From the NCBI RefSeq assembly GCF_900107155.1, contig NZ_FNOX01000005.1, positions 310,001 through 374,000 of the forward strand: a stretch of 64,000 nucleotides of DNA, in the 5' to 3' direction. The position numbers and the translations under genes were made by a program. The notes below the pieces were generated by a model. The model worked only from the letters and a program-made list of their open reading frames with translations. It was not told where the DNA came from and made no database searches. Every line of letters begins with the position of its first letter. Within the stretch, counting starts at the first letter, position 1. This stretch comes from Pseudomonas salomonii (GTDB lineage Bacteria > Pseudomonadota > Gammaproteobacteria > Pseudomonadales > Pseudomonadaceae). Positions 9,573 to 18,512 of this stretch are shown piece after piece.

Positions 9573-11487
9573 TGGCGGCAGTGCTCAGCGGGTTCGGCAG
9601 GCGGCCGACGATATCGGCGTGGCTTTCCATCAGGCGCATGCGCATAAACGACTTGGCCGGCCAGTCCTGCTCCAGCAGCGCGGCACGTTCGGTCTGCCAA
9701 CGTTGGGGCTCGACCTGGCTGCGCAAATCATCGAAACACTCGCGGACCTGGGCCGACAGTTCGTCCCACAGCAGCCCCTCCGGAATATCGAAGTGGCGCG
9801 CACTGAGCAATACCAGTTCGCCCAAGTGGCACATGAACACCGTGTGCAGCAACTTGTCGCGCACGAAACCGGCATCGTCGTACAAGGTCATCTTCGGGTC
9901 GTGCAGTTCGATGTCCAGGCCGTGGGCGTGCAAGGTCTTGCGGTCGATGCGGATATCACCGAAATCACGCAGCAACAGACGGCTTGCTTGCCCGTCGGTG
10001 CCCATGACCATAAATGAGTTCTGCTGATGGGCCTCGAAGGCCACGCCATAACGCAGGTACATGCCCAACAGCGCCGGCACTGCGATGGATGCATAGTCTT
10101 TAAAAAACGCCTGCATGGCCTGCGCGTCGTCGGTGCCTTTGCTCAGGCGTACCCACTGCTTGAGCAGGGGCTGCCCATGCTGATCGATGGCAAACAGGCT
10201 GCCTACCGGAACGGCCATTTCGCCCGGTTCAAGCAGGCTCTGCGGGTTGTCCCGGTAGAGGACGGCCAGGTGCCGGGAGTGTTCGTCATTGGCAGGTTGT
10301 GGTTGGAAATGCACGCCGAGTCGTTCGGGCACGATGCTCAGAATTTTTTGAATGTGTGGCTCGCGTGCCAGGATGGTTTGCAGCAAATGGCTGATCCGTG
10401 GGCCCATGCGCGCGGAGCGTGGCGACACGGTGCGCTGCACGCTGGTCAAGCGCAGCGACACTGGAAGTTTAACCATTGGCGCGTCGCACCGGCCTTCGGG
10501 CAACACGGTCCTGAACGACATGGTGGGGTGGGCGGTGAACGCGACGATGTCGGTCAGCACCAGCAGCCGGTCGCCGATTTCATTGGCGAACAGTTGCGGC
10601 AGCTCTTGGCGAGCCTGCCAAGGGTGAGCGGGCATCGGCAGGTAGTCGCCGGCCTCAAGGCCCTGAGCGGTCAGCTGCGCCGTCAATTGGCGGGCGGCCT
10701 GCGGGAAGTGGTTTTGCCACCACTGCCAGTAATCTGCAGTACCGGCCAGGCTTTCGACATGGGCGAACTGGCGGTGCAGCGCGCAGAGTAATACCGGGAA
10801 GCGCGCCTCGAACTCCGGCGAGAATTCAATAACCTGCTCTGTTCCCAGGCCCAGCTTTGTCTTGTAGTTGGGGTGCCATGGATGGCCCAGCGTGCCCCAC
10901 TGCTCAAGTACCGATGTCGGGTTGGAAACGCCTGGGTTGTTCCTGAGGTAGCTGAGCAAGTTGTTTTGATGCGCGGGGGCCATTGCCGCGTGCAGCTCGA
11001 GAGTCCACTGCTCGTGGAAAGCGAGGCACAGCGTATCGTTGACAACGCTGTCATCGATCTCGCTGTTGAGGCGGCTTAGCACGTCGGGGGCGGCAGGCGA
11101 CTCGAGGCTGCTGTTGAGTAATGTCAGCAACTGCGAGGGGAACCGGATTTTCTGTTCTGGCTGGCCGGCGCGCAGGACACTCACCGAGCCGCGCAAATCC
11201 CAACTGGCCATGCGGCCCGGGCGCAGGTGATCAAAGCGCAGGCGGGTGTGGTCGGGTAGCTCCAGCCAGCAACGATCGTGATCGTCATAGGTGCGCGTGG
11301 CGGGGTTGAGCAGACCCTCACGGAACAAGGCCTGGATCAAGCGCTGGAAGCTGCGTTCGGCGGCGGGTGCAAGGGTATCGATCAGGGCATCAAGCGTGAC
11401 GTGCTTAGCCTGGAATTGGCGAGTGGAGAGTGCTTCACCCCAGCGTTCAAGCAGTAGTTTTTCCGGTGTGGCGATGTGTCCGTGCAT
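9562..11487 (-). CDS. IucA/IucC family NIS siderophore synthetase
   Basis: NRPS-independent siderophore synthetase: ATP-dependent condensation of a carboxylic acid (commonly citrate) with an amine or alcohol. Family motifs visible: GHPWHPNYKTKLG (about 200-212), the PAHPWQ motif (about 283), the ATP-binding stretch LTSVQRTVSP...RMGPRIS (about 340-365), and RDFGDIRIDR (about 506) in the FhuF-like C-terminal part. ATG 11487 follows AAGGAG at good spacing; an in-frame TTG at 11490 is the alternative. It is the only biosynthetic gene of the operon; no hydroxylase, acetylase or second synthetase lies nearby, unlike aerobactin loci. The substrates are unknown. Confidence 0.92.
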   Translation of the reverse strand: MHGHIATPEKLLLERWGEALSTRQFQAKHVTLDALIDTLAPAAERSFQRLIQALFREGLLNPATRTYDDHDRCWLELPDHTRLRFDHLRPGRMASWDLRGSVSVLRAGQPEQKIRFPSQLLTLLNSSLESPAAPDVLSRLNSEIDDSVVNDTLCLAFHEQWTLELHAAMAPAHQNNLLSYLRNNPGVSNPTSVLEQWGTLGHPWHPNYKTKLGLGTEQVIEFSPEFEARFPVLLCALHRQFAHVESLAGTADYWQWWQNHFPQAARQLTAQLTAQGLEAGDYLPMPAHPWQARQELPQLFANEIGDRLLVLTDIVAFTAHPTMSFRTVLPEGRCDAPMVKLPVSLRLTSVQRTVSPRSARMGPRISHLLQTILAREPHIQKILSIVPERLGVHFQPQPANDEHSRHLAVLYRDNPQSLLEPGEMAVPVGSLFAIDQHGQPLLKQWVRLSKGTDDAQAMQAFFKDYASIAVPALLGMYLRYGVAFEAHQQNSFMVMGTDGQASRLLLRDFGDIRIDRKTLHAHGLDIELHDPKMTLYDDAGFVRDKLLHTVFMCHLGELVLLSARHFDIPEGLLWDELSAQVRECFDDLRSQVEPQRWQTERAALLEQDWPAKSFMRMRLMESHADIVGRLPNPLSTAANVG

Positions 11488-11533
11488 CAATTCGAACTCC
11501 TTATCCGTGGCGCTGAGTGAAAAGCGAACGGAT

Positions 11534-11552
11534 ACTATCGAGAATCATTACC
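11534..11552 (-). promoter_or_regulatory. Putative Fur box of the siderophore operon
   Basis: The right half AATCATTACC matches 9 of 10 positions of the Fur 19-mer (GATAATGATAATCATTATC); the left half is weaker (4 of 9), giving 13 of 19. It lies 47 bp upstream of the synthetase start, a normal location for iron repression of the three genes. Confidence 0.65.
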
Positions 11553-11792
11553 AAATGTCTATTTGTTGTTACGCTTTTTGCAGAAACGATTATTCAGGGA
11601 GTGAAAGGAGGGCGGGTCGAAGACGGACAGAGCAACCATGCAGGTCTGCAGTCAGGGCTTGAAGCGTCTAAGTCAGGCTAGTTCAGTGTCTTTGAGAGGA
11701 CTTGTAATACGCGGCCTGAGGTTTTGTAGGATGTGTCTGTTTTCATGCGGTCGTGGCAGAACACAGGAAAACGACGGAAGTGAGAAACGAAA

Positions 11793-11820
11793 AACCCCGC
11801 TCAAAGGCGGGGTTTTGTGT
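11793..11820 (-). terminator. Rho-independent terminator of the small gene 11873-12061
   Basis: On the minus strand AAAACCCCGC / GCGGGGTTTTT with a CTTTGA loop and a T run, 50 bp downstream of the 62-codon gene. It separates that gene from the siderophore operon promoter region. The rest of 11553-11872 shows no convincing gene; the plus-strand open frame across it lacks a family resemblance. Confidence 0.8.
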
Positions 11821-11872
11821 GCAGGCACACCAGCTGCTGTGTGGGGCTGGGTGGCTACCGGATTTCAGCGTT

Positions 11873-12061
11873 TCAGGAGCCTTGCGCCTGGCGTTTCATT
11901 TCTAGAGATTCGAGCTCGTTTTTATAATTTTGGGCTTCGTTCTCATTGTGGAACATGCCGACCAGTTGGTCTTGTTGATGTACATCCCAGATGTGAATCC
12001 CATGACCCAGTGCTTCGTGAGACATGTGTGCATCGTCGCGTTCAGTTACTTTTACAGTCAT
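11873..12061 (-). CDS. Small conserved hypothetical protein (62 aa)
   Basis: A soluble, acidic protein of 62 residues (MTVKVTERDDAHMSHEALGHGIHIWDVHQQDQLVGMFHNENEAQNYKNELESLEMKRQAQGS without long hydrophobic stretches). It begins with a beta-like segment rich in His and Asp and ends with a charged helix. A Shine-Dalgarno-like GGAG sits in front of the start and a dedicated terminator behind the stop, which supports a real single-gene unit. I do not recognise a characterised family; Pseudomonas genomes carry similar short proteins of unknown role. Confidence 0.65.
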   Translation of the reverse strand: MTVKVTERDDAHMSHEALGHGIHIWDVHQQDQLVGMFHNENEAQNYKNELESLEMKRQAQGS

Positions 12062-12290
12062 CTGCTTGCTCCAATCTCTGGTTGATCTGCGGCAAGTCGT
12101 CGCAGGCCTCTTTTATATGTTTTGTTAGCTTGCTAAGTAAACCGATTTTGCGCGCAACTATTTATTGCAGGAAACGCAACAGTGCTGCAGGCCACGCAAA
12201 TCGCGACATTGCGTCGCAGGGTGCTGAGTTTTATGACAAAAGTTTCATGTTTGGGTGGGCTTAAAGTCTTGTGGTGACCGTGCTGGCCCC

Positions 12291-12360
12291 ATCGCAGGCA
12301 AGCCAGCTCCCACCTTGAAATGCGTTTTCCTGTGGGAGCTGGCTTGCCTGCGATAGCGGT
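12291..12360. repeat. REP doublet (REPIN), TGTGGGAGCTGGCTTGCCTGCGAT type
   Basis: Two copies of the repeat in inverted orientation separated by a short AT-richer spacer, between the small gene (12061) and the DUF3108 gene. The rest of 12062-12437 carries no gene I can support. Confidence 0.9.
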
Positions 12361-12387
12361 AGTGGGTTCAACACAAAACCTCCAGGC

Positions 12388-12421
12388 GAAAAAAAGCCCC
12401 GCATTTCAGCGAGGCTCTTTT
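12388..12421 (-). terminator. Rho-independent terminator after the DUF3108 gene
   Basis: Minus-strand stem AGCCTCGC / GCGGGGCT with TGAAAT loop, then seven T residues, 17 bp after the stop codon. Confidence 0.8.
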
Positions 12422-12437
12422 AAATCACATCACGGTA

Positions 12438-13151
12438 TCAGCTACCTTTGATAGCCTGGCCATCAACGGTACCGTCCAACAGCATGATGTTGTATTCCTT
12501 GCCGTCGGTTTCCACCTGGCGCAAGGCTACCAAAATACCGCCCAGGTCCTTGGCAAACCACATCTGGGTGATGCGCTTGCTTTGAGTCGGGTCGCGTACA
12601 CGTTCAACCTTGATCGCATCGATGGAGCCGACCTTGGTCTGGACCTTTTCCGGGCCGATCACGCGGAAGTCGTAGGTGTCGGTGTCGGTGCCTTCAACGA
12701 CGATGTAGCTCATGCTCTTCTTGCCGGCCGCCACATCGCGTTGCAACGCCAACTGATAGGTCGACTTGTCGAGCATGCCGCTTTGCAGGGGGACATTGAC
12801 CGGGTCTTTGTTTTCAAAGCCGGTGACTTTCTTGGCCGTCTGGTCAAAGTCCAGGTTGATCTTCTTCGACTTGCCCAGGCCGCCACGCTCGAAGCTGTAG
12901 CTCACGGGCTGCAGGGCATCTTTGTCGAGACGGATCACACTGGTCTCGGTGAGGCTGGCGATCATCATGGACGCCTTGAAATTCAGGGTCCACGAGCCGT
13001 TGTCATTCTTGACCAGGCTGCGTTCGGCCGAACCGCTCATGGGCAACTGTTTCCAGTCGGCGGTGTAGCTGGCGGAGAAAGGGTGAAGGTCTGCTGCTTG
13101 CACGGCGGGCAAGGCGAACAGCGCAAAAGCGAAGAGCAGGGCGCGACGCAT
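12438..13151 (-). CDS. DUF3108 domain-containing periplasmic protein
   Basis: A 237-residue protein with a clear Sec signal peptide (MRRALLFAFALFALPAVQA^A) and a DUF3108 body predicted as mostly beta strands (for example FSASYTADWKQLPMSGSAERSLV and TQMWFAKDLGGILVALRQVETDGKEYNI). The family is widespread next to purN/purM in Pseudomonas and has no proven function; a cell-envelope role is likely from the fold and export signal. It starts 8 bp after purN on the same strand, so it is probably the last gene of a purM-purN-DUF3108 transcript. Confidence 0.88.
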   Translation of the reverse strand: MRRALLFAFALFALPAVQAADLHPFSASYTADWKQLPMSGSAERSLVKNDNGSWTLNFKASMMIASLTETSVIRLDKDALQPVSYSFERGGLGKSKKINLDFDQTAKKVTGFENKDPVNVPLQSGMLDKSTYQLALQRDVAAGKKSMSYIVVEGTDTDTYDFRVIGPEKVQTKVGSIDAIKVERVRDPTQSKRITQMWFAKDLGGILVALRQVETDGKEYNIMLLDGTVDGQAIKGS

Positions 13152-13159
13152 AAAATCTC

Positions 13160-13810
13160 CTAGGTTCGAATCAAGTGGCCGCTGGCCGCGAGTAACTGAC
13201 CGTCCAATAATGCACCCTGTTCGCCGAGAATCAATCGTCCCTCGGCAAACCAGCGAACAGCCAGCGGGTAAATCCTGTGTTCCTGGGTGTGAACCCGTTG
13301 CGCAAGTGTCTGCGCCGAATCTGCAGACTCTACCGGAACCACTGCCTGTACGACCAGAGGCCCGCCATCGAGTTCCTCGGTGACAAAGTGCACGCTGCAG
13401 CCATGCTCCGTGTCGCCGGCCTCGAGAGCGCGTTGGTGCGTGTGTAACCCTTTGTATTTGGGTAGCAGGGACGGGTGGATATTGAGCAGGCGCCCTTGGT
13501 AGTGCCGCACGAAATCGGCGCTGAGGATGCGCATGAAACCGGCAAGTACCACGAGTTTGGGGTTGAAGGCGTCGATCAGTTCGATCAAGGCGCTGTCGAA
13601 GGCCTCGCGACCTTCGAACGCCTTGTGATCCAGCGAGCGGGTATCGATACCCGCGTCCCTGGCGCGTTGCAGGCCGTAGGCGTCGCTGCGGTTGGAGATC
13701 ACCGCAGCGATGCGCACCGGGCTGTCGCCGGCGCGCGTGCTGTCGATCAGGGCCTGCAAGTTACTGCCGGTGCCGGAGAGCAGCACCACGACATCACAGG
13801 TCTCAGGCAT
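13160..13810 (-). CDS. purN: Phosphoribosylglycinamide formyltransferase PurN
   Basis: Third step of de novo purine synthesis: formyl transfer from 10-formyl-THF to GAR. The N-terminal VVLLSGTGSNLQAL loop, the catalytic region LAGFMRILSADFVRHYQGRLLNIHPSLLPKYKGLHTH (Asn/His pair in NIHPSLLP) and the HFVTEELDGG motif with the catalytic Asp are all present. 216 residues is typical. Its start overlaps the purM stop by one base, so the two enzymes of consecutive use are coupled. Confidence 0.97.
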   Translation of the reverse strand: MPETCDVVVLLSGTGSNLQALIDSTRAGDSPVRIAAVISNRSDAYGLQRARDAGIDTRSLDHKAFEGREAFDSALIELIDAFNPKLVVLAGFMRILSADFVRHYQGRLLNIHPSLLPKYKGLHTHQRALEAGDTEHGCSVHFVTEELDGGPLVVQAVVPVESADSAQTLAQRVHTQEHRIYPLAVRWFAEGRLILGEQGALLDGQLLAASGHLIRT

Positions 13811-14868
13811 CAGTGAGCCTTGAGGTTCTTCAGTTCAACCTGGGCCGCGCCTTCCGGGGCGGTCGCGATCTGGCCGATAACCCAAGGCTGCTCGCCCGCT
13901 TCGCGCAGTACGTTCAGTGCGGTTTCAACGTGCTCTTGCGCCACGCAGATGACCATGCCCACGCCGCAGTTCAGTACGCGGTGCATTTCGGTTTCGTTGA
14001 CATTGCCTTGCGCTTGCAGCCAGTCGAACACGGCAGGACGGGTCCAGCTTGCCACGTCGACAATCGCCTGTGCGCCTTTTGGCAGCACGCGCGGGATGTT
14101 GTCCAGCAGGCCACCGCCGGTGATGTGGGCCATGGCTTTGACGGCGCCGGTGTCTTTGATCAGCTTGAGCAAAGGCTTCACGTAGATCCGGGTCGGGGCC
14201 ATCAGCAGGTCGGTCAGCGGCTGGCCGTCGAGTTGGGTGTTCTCGATGTCGGCGCCGGACACTTCGATGATCTTGCGGATCAGCGAGTAGCCGTTGGAAT
14301 GCGGGCCGGACGATGGCAGGGCGAGCAGGGCGTCACCGGCTGCGACTTTGGAACCGTCGATGATTTCAGCTTTTTCGACAACACCGACGCAGAAACCGGC
14401 CAGGTCGTAGTCTTCGCCTTCGTACATGCCCGGCATTTCAGCGGTTTCGCCGCCGACCAGGGAGCAACCCGACAGTTCGCAGCCGGCGCCGATGCCGGTG
14501 ACCACTTGAGCGGCGGTGTCCACGTTCAGCTTGCCGGTGGCGTAGTAGTCGAGGAAGAACAGCGGCTCCGCGCCACACACCACCAGGTCGTTGACGCACA
14601 TGGCAACCAGGTCGATACCGATGGTGTCGTGCTTGTTCAGGTTCAGTGCCAGGCGCAGCTTGGTGCCCACGCCGTCGGTGCCGGACACCAGCACAGGCTG
14701 CTTGTAGCCGGCCGGGATTTCGCAGAGGGCGCCAAAACCGCCCAGGCCGCCCATGACTTCGGGGCGCGCAGTGCGCTTGGCGACGCTCTTGATGCGTTCG
14801 ACCAATGCTTCACCGGCGTCGATGTCTACACCGGCGTCCTTGTAGCTCAGGGAGGGTTGCTTGCTCAT
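13810..14868 (-). CDS. purM: Phosphoribosylformylglycinamidine cyclo-ligase PurM (AIR synthetase)
   Basis: ATP-dependent ring closure of FGAM to AIR in purine synthesis. The sequence shows the PurM signature ([19 protein letters not shown]), the [12 protein letters not shown] motif, [10 protein letters not shown], the metal/ATP loop [23 protein letters not shown] and the [11 protein letters not shown] segment. 352 residues, full length. It is transcribed away from the DUF2066 gene; the roughly 350-bp intergenic region 14869-15223 holds both promoters and no other gene that I can see. Confidence 0.97.
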   Translation of the reverse strand: MSKQPSLSYKDAGVDIDAGEALVERIKSVAKRTARPEVMGGLGGFGALCEIPAGYKQPVLVSGTDGVGTKLRLALNLNKHDTIGIDLVAMCVNDLVVCGAEPLFFLDYYATGKLNVDTAAQVVTGIGAGCELSGCSLVGGETAEMPGMYEGEDYDLAGFCVGVVEKAEIIDGSKVAAGDALLALPSSGPHSNGYSLIRKIIEVSGADIENTQLDGQPLTDLLMAPTRIYVKPLLKLIKDTGAVKAMAHITGGGLLDNIPRVLPKGAQAIVDVASWTRPAVFDWLQAQGNVNETEMHRVLNCGVGMVICVAQEHVETALNVLREAGEQPWVIGQIATAPEGAAQVELKNLKAH

Positions 14869-15223
14869 GATCCAGGCCTTTAGGGGGGATTTCTGGGTAA
14901 CGACCGAGCCGGCAGGCGCTTTTGATAAAAGGCCCAGCCGCTGACGGTCTGCGAAGGCGCGCGATTTTATCAGGCTTGAGGGGCAGCGGCCATCCTCGGG
15001 CCGACGGGCAGGGCCATATAGCTTAAAAAAGCCGGTTAAAAAAATGCTAATCGAGCCGGTAATGGCGTGTATTAAGGTATAGCCTTTAACCCGCTATCGT
15101 TATGACAGTACAAAAACTGCCATGACCCTGTGAATGTTTTACCGGCTGCTGTGGTCACAGCCTTGCCAAGCCGAGTTCACGCGGTCTGTTCCAGCCGCTA
15201 AATTTGTCGTTCGGGAATCTTCC

Positions 15224-16264
15224 ATGCGTCTGTGTAATGTCTTCTTTGTAGGCTGCTTGTCGTTGGTCAGCCTGGCGAGTCATGCCGAAACCCTCAATGG
15301 CCTTTATCAAGTACTTGAACCGGTTGCCAGCCAGTCGCCCCAAGAGCGTGACCAGGCCACCCAACGCGCCGTGCAAACCCTGGTGATCCGCCTGACCGGC
15401 GATGCCAAGGCCGCCGAAGGCCAAGGCCTGGCGGCGATCCGCAAAGACCCGCAGCAAATCATCAGCCAATACGGCTACGACGCCGGCCCGCCGGAAAGCC
15501 TGCAAGTAGACTTCGACCCCGTGAGCACCGATCGCGCCCTGCGCGAAGCGGGCCTGTCGATCTGGGGCAGCAATCGGCCGTCGATCCTCGGCTGGTGGCT
15601 CAACGATTCCACTGACGGCAGCAGCCTGGTCGGTGATGGCCAGGCGATAGCCGGTGCACTGCGCCGTGCCGCGCAACACCGCGGCTTGCCGTTGCGTTTG
15701 CCGCTGGGTGATCTGGATGAGCAAGTCGTCGCCACTGCACCGAATCTGGAAAGTGCCGACGCCACGCCCTTGCGCGCCGCCTCCGAACGCTACGGCGCCG
15801 ACGCCTTGCTGGCCGTGCACGCGCGCCAGGAAGGCAGCCAGTGGCAGGCCAAATGGCGCCTGTGGTTGGGCGACAAGAGCGAGCAGGGCACCGCCCAAGG
15901 CGCTGACACTGGCGCGGTGGCCGATGCCGTGATGTTGGCGGTCAGTCAAAAACTGGCCCCACGCTTTGCCGTCAAGCCAGGTGTGAGCACTGAACAGCTG
16001 CTCGAAGTGCAGGGCATGAACCTGGAGCGCTATGCCGCTTTGGGCCATCTGCTTGAACCCTTTGGCGCTCAGCCGCAGTGGGTGGACGGCAATCGCATTG
16101 TGTATCGGGTCAACGGCAGTGCTGATCAGTTGCGCACGCAGTTGAGCCTGGCCAAGTTGCAGGAAGTGCCTGCGGGCGAAGCGCCGGTTCAACCGCCGGT
16201 CGCCGATGGCACGCAGCCGCCGGCGGCCCCGGAGCCGCAGGCGCAGTTACGTTTTCGTTGGTAG
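15224..16264 (+). CDS. DUF2066 domain-containing exported protein
   Basis: A 346-residue protein with a signal peptide (MRLCNVFFVGCLSLVSLASHA^E). The start at 15224 is chosen because it places the signal peptide at the N-terminus; the upstream in-frame start at 15134 would bury it. The DUF2066 body (LNGLYQVLEPVASQSPQERDQATQRAVQTLVIRLTGDAKA...) is found next to purM and perM in gamma-proteobacteria and has no known activity. The C-terminus is proline-rich (PVQPPVADGTQPPAAPEPQ). A tight hairpin lies directly after the stop. Confidence 0.88.
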   Translation: MRLCNVFFVGCLSLVSLASHAETLNGLYQVLEPVASQSPQERDQATQRAVQTLVIRLTGDAKAAEGQGLAAIRKDPQQIISQYGYDAGPPESLQVDFDPVSTDRALREAGLSIWGSNRPSILGWWLNDSTDGSSLVGDGQAIAGALRRAAQHRGLPLRLPLGDLDEQVVATAPNLESADATPLRAASERYGADALLAVHARQEGSQWQAKWRLWLGDKSEQGTAQGADTGAVADAVMLAVSQKLAPRFAVKPGVSTEQLLEVQGMNLERYAALGHLLEPFGAQPQWVDGNRIVYRVNGSADQLRTQLSLAKLQEVPAGEAPVQPPVADGTQPPAAPEPQAQLRFRW

Positions 16265-16269
16265 GTGAT

Positions 16270-16295
16270 CTTCCTTCTATATAGATAGAAGGAAG
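16270..16295 (+). promoter_or_regulatory. Perfect 11-bp hairpin between DUF2066 and the PerM gene
   Basis: CTTCCTTCTAT pairs perfectly with ATAGAAGGAAG around a 4-nt loop. It starts 6 bp after the DUF2066 stop and ends 22 bp before the likely start at 16318. There is no T tract, so it is not a simple terminator; an mRNA processing or stability element is possible. Confidence 0.6.
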
Positions 16296-16317
16296 CAAAT
16301 GAGAGATGGAGTGGTTT

Positions 16318-17391
16318 ATGGCGGATACGCGTCGTTGGGTGTGGCTTGGTGGGGTTGTCCTGCTGTGCGTTTTTGTGTTCTTGCTGCATTCGATCCTGAC
16401 GCCGTTCCTGGTCGCGTTGCTGCTCGCCTATCTGTTCGATCCCGTCGTGGATCGCCTGGAGAAAGCCGGTTTGTCGCGAACCTTGGGCGTGGTTGCGGTG
16501 TTTGCACTGTTCACGCTGATTATCACCGCCCTGGTGCTGGTGTTGGTGCCGATGCTGGCCAAGCAGCTGTTTCGCCTCTATGAGCTGGCGCCGCAAATGC
16601 TCGACTGGTTGCAGCACACGGCCATGCCGTGGGCCCAGGCCAAGCTGGGGCTGGCGGATGGCTTCTGGAAGTTCGACAAGGTCAAGGCGGCGATCAGTGA
16701 GCATATGGGCCAGACCACCGATATTGTCGGTGTGGTGCTCAGCCAGGCCACGGCCTCCAGCCTTGCCTTGATCGGCTGGTTGACCAATCTGGTGTTGATC
16801 CCGGTGGTGGCGTTCTACCTGCTGCGGGACTGGGACATCATGATGGCCAAGATCCGCAGCCTGCTGCCACGCAACAACGAAGAGCGCATCGTTTCCCTGG
16901 CGCAAGAATGCCATGAGGTGCTCGGCGCGTTCGTACGCGGCCAGCTGCTGGTGATGCTGGCACTGGGGATCATCTATGCCGCGGGCCTGATGGCAATTGG
17001 TTTGGAGCTGGGGCTGTTGATCGGTTTGATCGCAGGCTTGGCGGCCATCGTGCCGTACATGGGCTTTGTGATTGGTATCGGTGCGGCGCTGGTGGCCGGG
17101 TTGTTCCAGTTTGGCGGCGACCTGTACCCGATGCTTGGGATTGTCGCGGTGTTCATGGTCGGCCAGGCCCTGGAAGGCATGGTGCTGACGCCGCTGCTGG
17201 TGGGTGACCGCATTGGCCTGCACCCGGTGGCGGTGATCTTTGCGATCCTCGCGGGCGGTGAGCTGTTTGGTTTTACCGGCATCTTGCTGGCACTGCCGGT
17301 GGCAGCGGTGATCATGGTGTTGGTGCGCCACGTGCATGATCTGTATAAGGATTCGGACGCGTATACCGGGGTTGAAGACCCGGATCTGTAA
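16318..17391 (+). CDS. AI-2E family transporter (PerM-like inner-membrane protein)
   Basis: A 357-residue multipass protein of the AI-2E exporter superfamily. Hydrophobic helices occupy about residues 8-45, 60-85, 145-175, and a long C-terminal block from about 200 to 340, with the family pattern LTPFLVALLLAYLFDPVVDRLEK near the start. Start 16318 (MADTRRWVWLGG) has GGAG at 6 bp; ATG 16306 is an in-frame alternative. The position before hda is conserved in Pseudomonas. Despite the family name, most members are not shown to move AI-2; ion antiport is another possibility. Confidence 0.9.
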   Translation: MADTRRWVWLGGVVLLCVFVFLLHSILTPFLVALLLAYLFDPVVDRLEKAGLSRTLGVVAVFALFTLIITALVLVLVPMLAKQLFRLYELAPQMLDWLQHTAMPWAQAKLGLADGFWKFDKVKAAISEHMGQTTDIVGVVLSQATASSLALIGWLTNLVLIPVVAFYLLRDWDIMMAKIRSLLPRNNEERIVSLAQECHEVLGAFVRGQLLVMLALGIIYAAGLMAIGLELGLLIGLIAGLAAIVPYMGFVIGIGAALVAGLFQFGGDLYPMLGIVAVFMVGQALEGMVLTPLLVGDRIGLHPVAVIFAILAGGELFGFTGILLALPVAAVIMVLVRHVHDLYKDSDAYTGVEDPDL

Positions 17392-17400
17392 CCGCTTCGC

Positions 17401-17434
17401 AACAAACCCGGCCCAAGCCGGGTTTGTTGTTTCT
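17401..17434 (+). terminator. Rho-independent terminator after the PerM gene
   Basis: AACAAACCCGGC / GCCGGGTTTGTT, a perfect 12-bp stem with CCAA loop and a GTTT tail, 9 bp after the stop. Confidence 0.85.
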
Positions 17435-17594
17435 GGGGCGGGGTGTCAAACAATTTGCGCAAATCGCCCCAAGTTAACGCAAACCTTTGATTTTGCTTGT
17501 GGTCTGCTGCATTGTGCGCCCGGCTTCACGGGTATAAACTTTGCAAACTTTACACAGAGGCCACTAACGGTTCGTTTGGAGCCGTTCAGTCAGC

Positions 17595-18299
17595 ATGAAA
17601 CCGATTCAGCTGCCCTTGGGTGTGCGTTTGCGTGACGACGCCACCTTTATCAATTACTACCCAGGCGCCAATGCCGCTGCACTCGGCTATGTCGAGCGGC
17701 TCTGCGAAGCCGACGCCGGGTGGACTGAAAGCCTGATCTATCTGTGGGGCAAACACGGCGTGGGGCGTACCCACCTGTTGCAGGCGGCCTGCCTGCGCTT
17801 CGAGCAGATGGGCGAGCCGGCAGTTTATTTGCCGCTGGCTGAGTTGATGGACCGTGGCATCGGCATCTTCGACCACCTTGAGCAATACGAACTGGTGTGC
17901 CTGGATGACCTGCAGGCCATCGCCGGCAAGGCAGAGTGGGAAGAGGCGCTGTTTCACCTGTTCAACCGCCTGCGTGACAGCGGCCGGCGCTTGTTGATTG
18001 CTGCGTCCACCTCGCCGCGTGAGCTGCCGGTGAAGCTGGCTGACCTCAAGTCACGCCTGACCCTGGCGCTGATCTTCCAGATGCGCCCGCTCTCCGATGA
18101 AGACAAGTTGCGTGCCCTGCAACTGCGCGCATCGCGTCGCGGTCTGCACCTCACCGACGAAGTCGGGCACTTTATCCTCACCCGTGGCACCCGCAGCATG
18201 AGCGCGTTGTTCGAGTTGCTCGAACAGCTCGATCAAGCCTCCTTGCAGGCGCAACGCAAGCTGACCATTCCGTTTCTCAAGGAAACCCTCGGCTGGTAG
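17595..18299 (+). CDS. hda: DnaA regulatory inactivator Hda
   Basis: AAA+ protein that, with the DNA-bound sliding clamp, stimulates ATP hydrolysis by DnaA to prevent over-initiation. The N-terminal QLPLGVRLRDDATFINYYPG contains the clamp-binding QLxLxV-type peptide at residues 4-9; then a Walker A variant GKHGVGRTHLLQA, a Walker B LVCLDDLQAIAG, and the sensor region RLTLALIFQMRPLSDEDK. At 234 residues it lacks a DnaA-type DNA-binding domain, as expected. It has its own upstream region after the PerM terminator. Confidence 0.95.
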   Translation: MKPIQLPLGVRLRDDATFINYYPGANAAALGYVERLCEADAGWTESLIYLWGKHGVGRTHLLQAACLRFEQMGEPAVYLPLAELMDRGIGIFDHLEQYELVCLDDLQAIAGKAEWEEALFHLFNRLRDSGRRLLIAASTSPRELPVKLADLKSRLTLALIFQMRPLSDEDKLRALQLRASRRGLHLTDEVGHFILTRGTRSMSALFELLEQLDQASLQAQRKLTIPFLKETLGW

Positions 18300-18512
18300 C
18301 CAGCCCTTGTCCAGCAAGGTTTTCGGCAACTTACAGGCGCCAGAAAACCTGCGTTTGGGCCGGTTTGGCCACGCAACAGGCATAAATAGGGTGTTAAGGG
18401 CTTAGATGTCATCGTCCAAACAAGAAGTCACATAGAGCACGATTGAATTTGCAAATCGATGTGATAGAGGGCATAGTCTCGACTTCTTTACACATCAGCC
18501 ACGGTCGTGCCC

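Noticed and set aside
6229..11487. Aerobactin operon
   Set aside because: iucB, iucD and a second IucA/IucC gene are absent, so aerobactin cannot be made from this locus alone.
11638..12264. A 208-codon plus-strand frame across 11638-12264
   Set aside because: It runs through the terminator, the small minus-strand gene and non-coding sequence; cysteine-rich, no Shine-Dalgarno and no domain.
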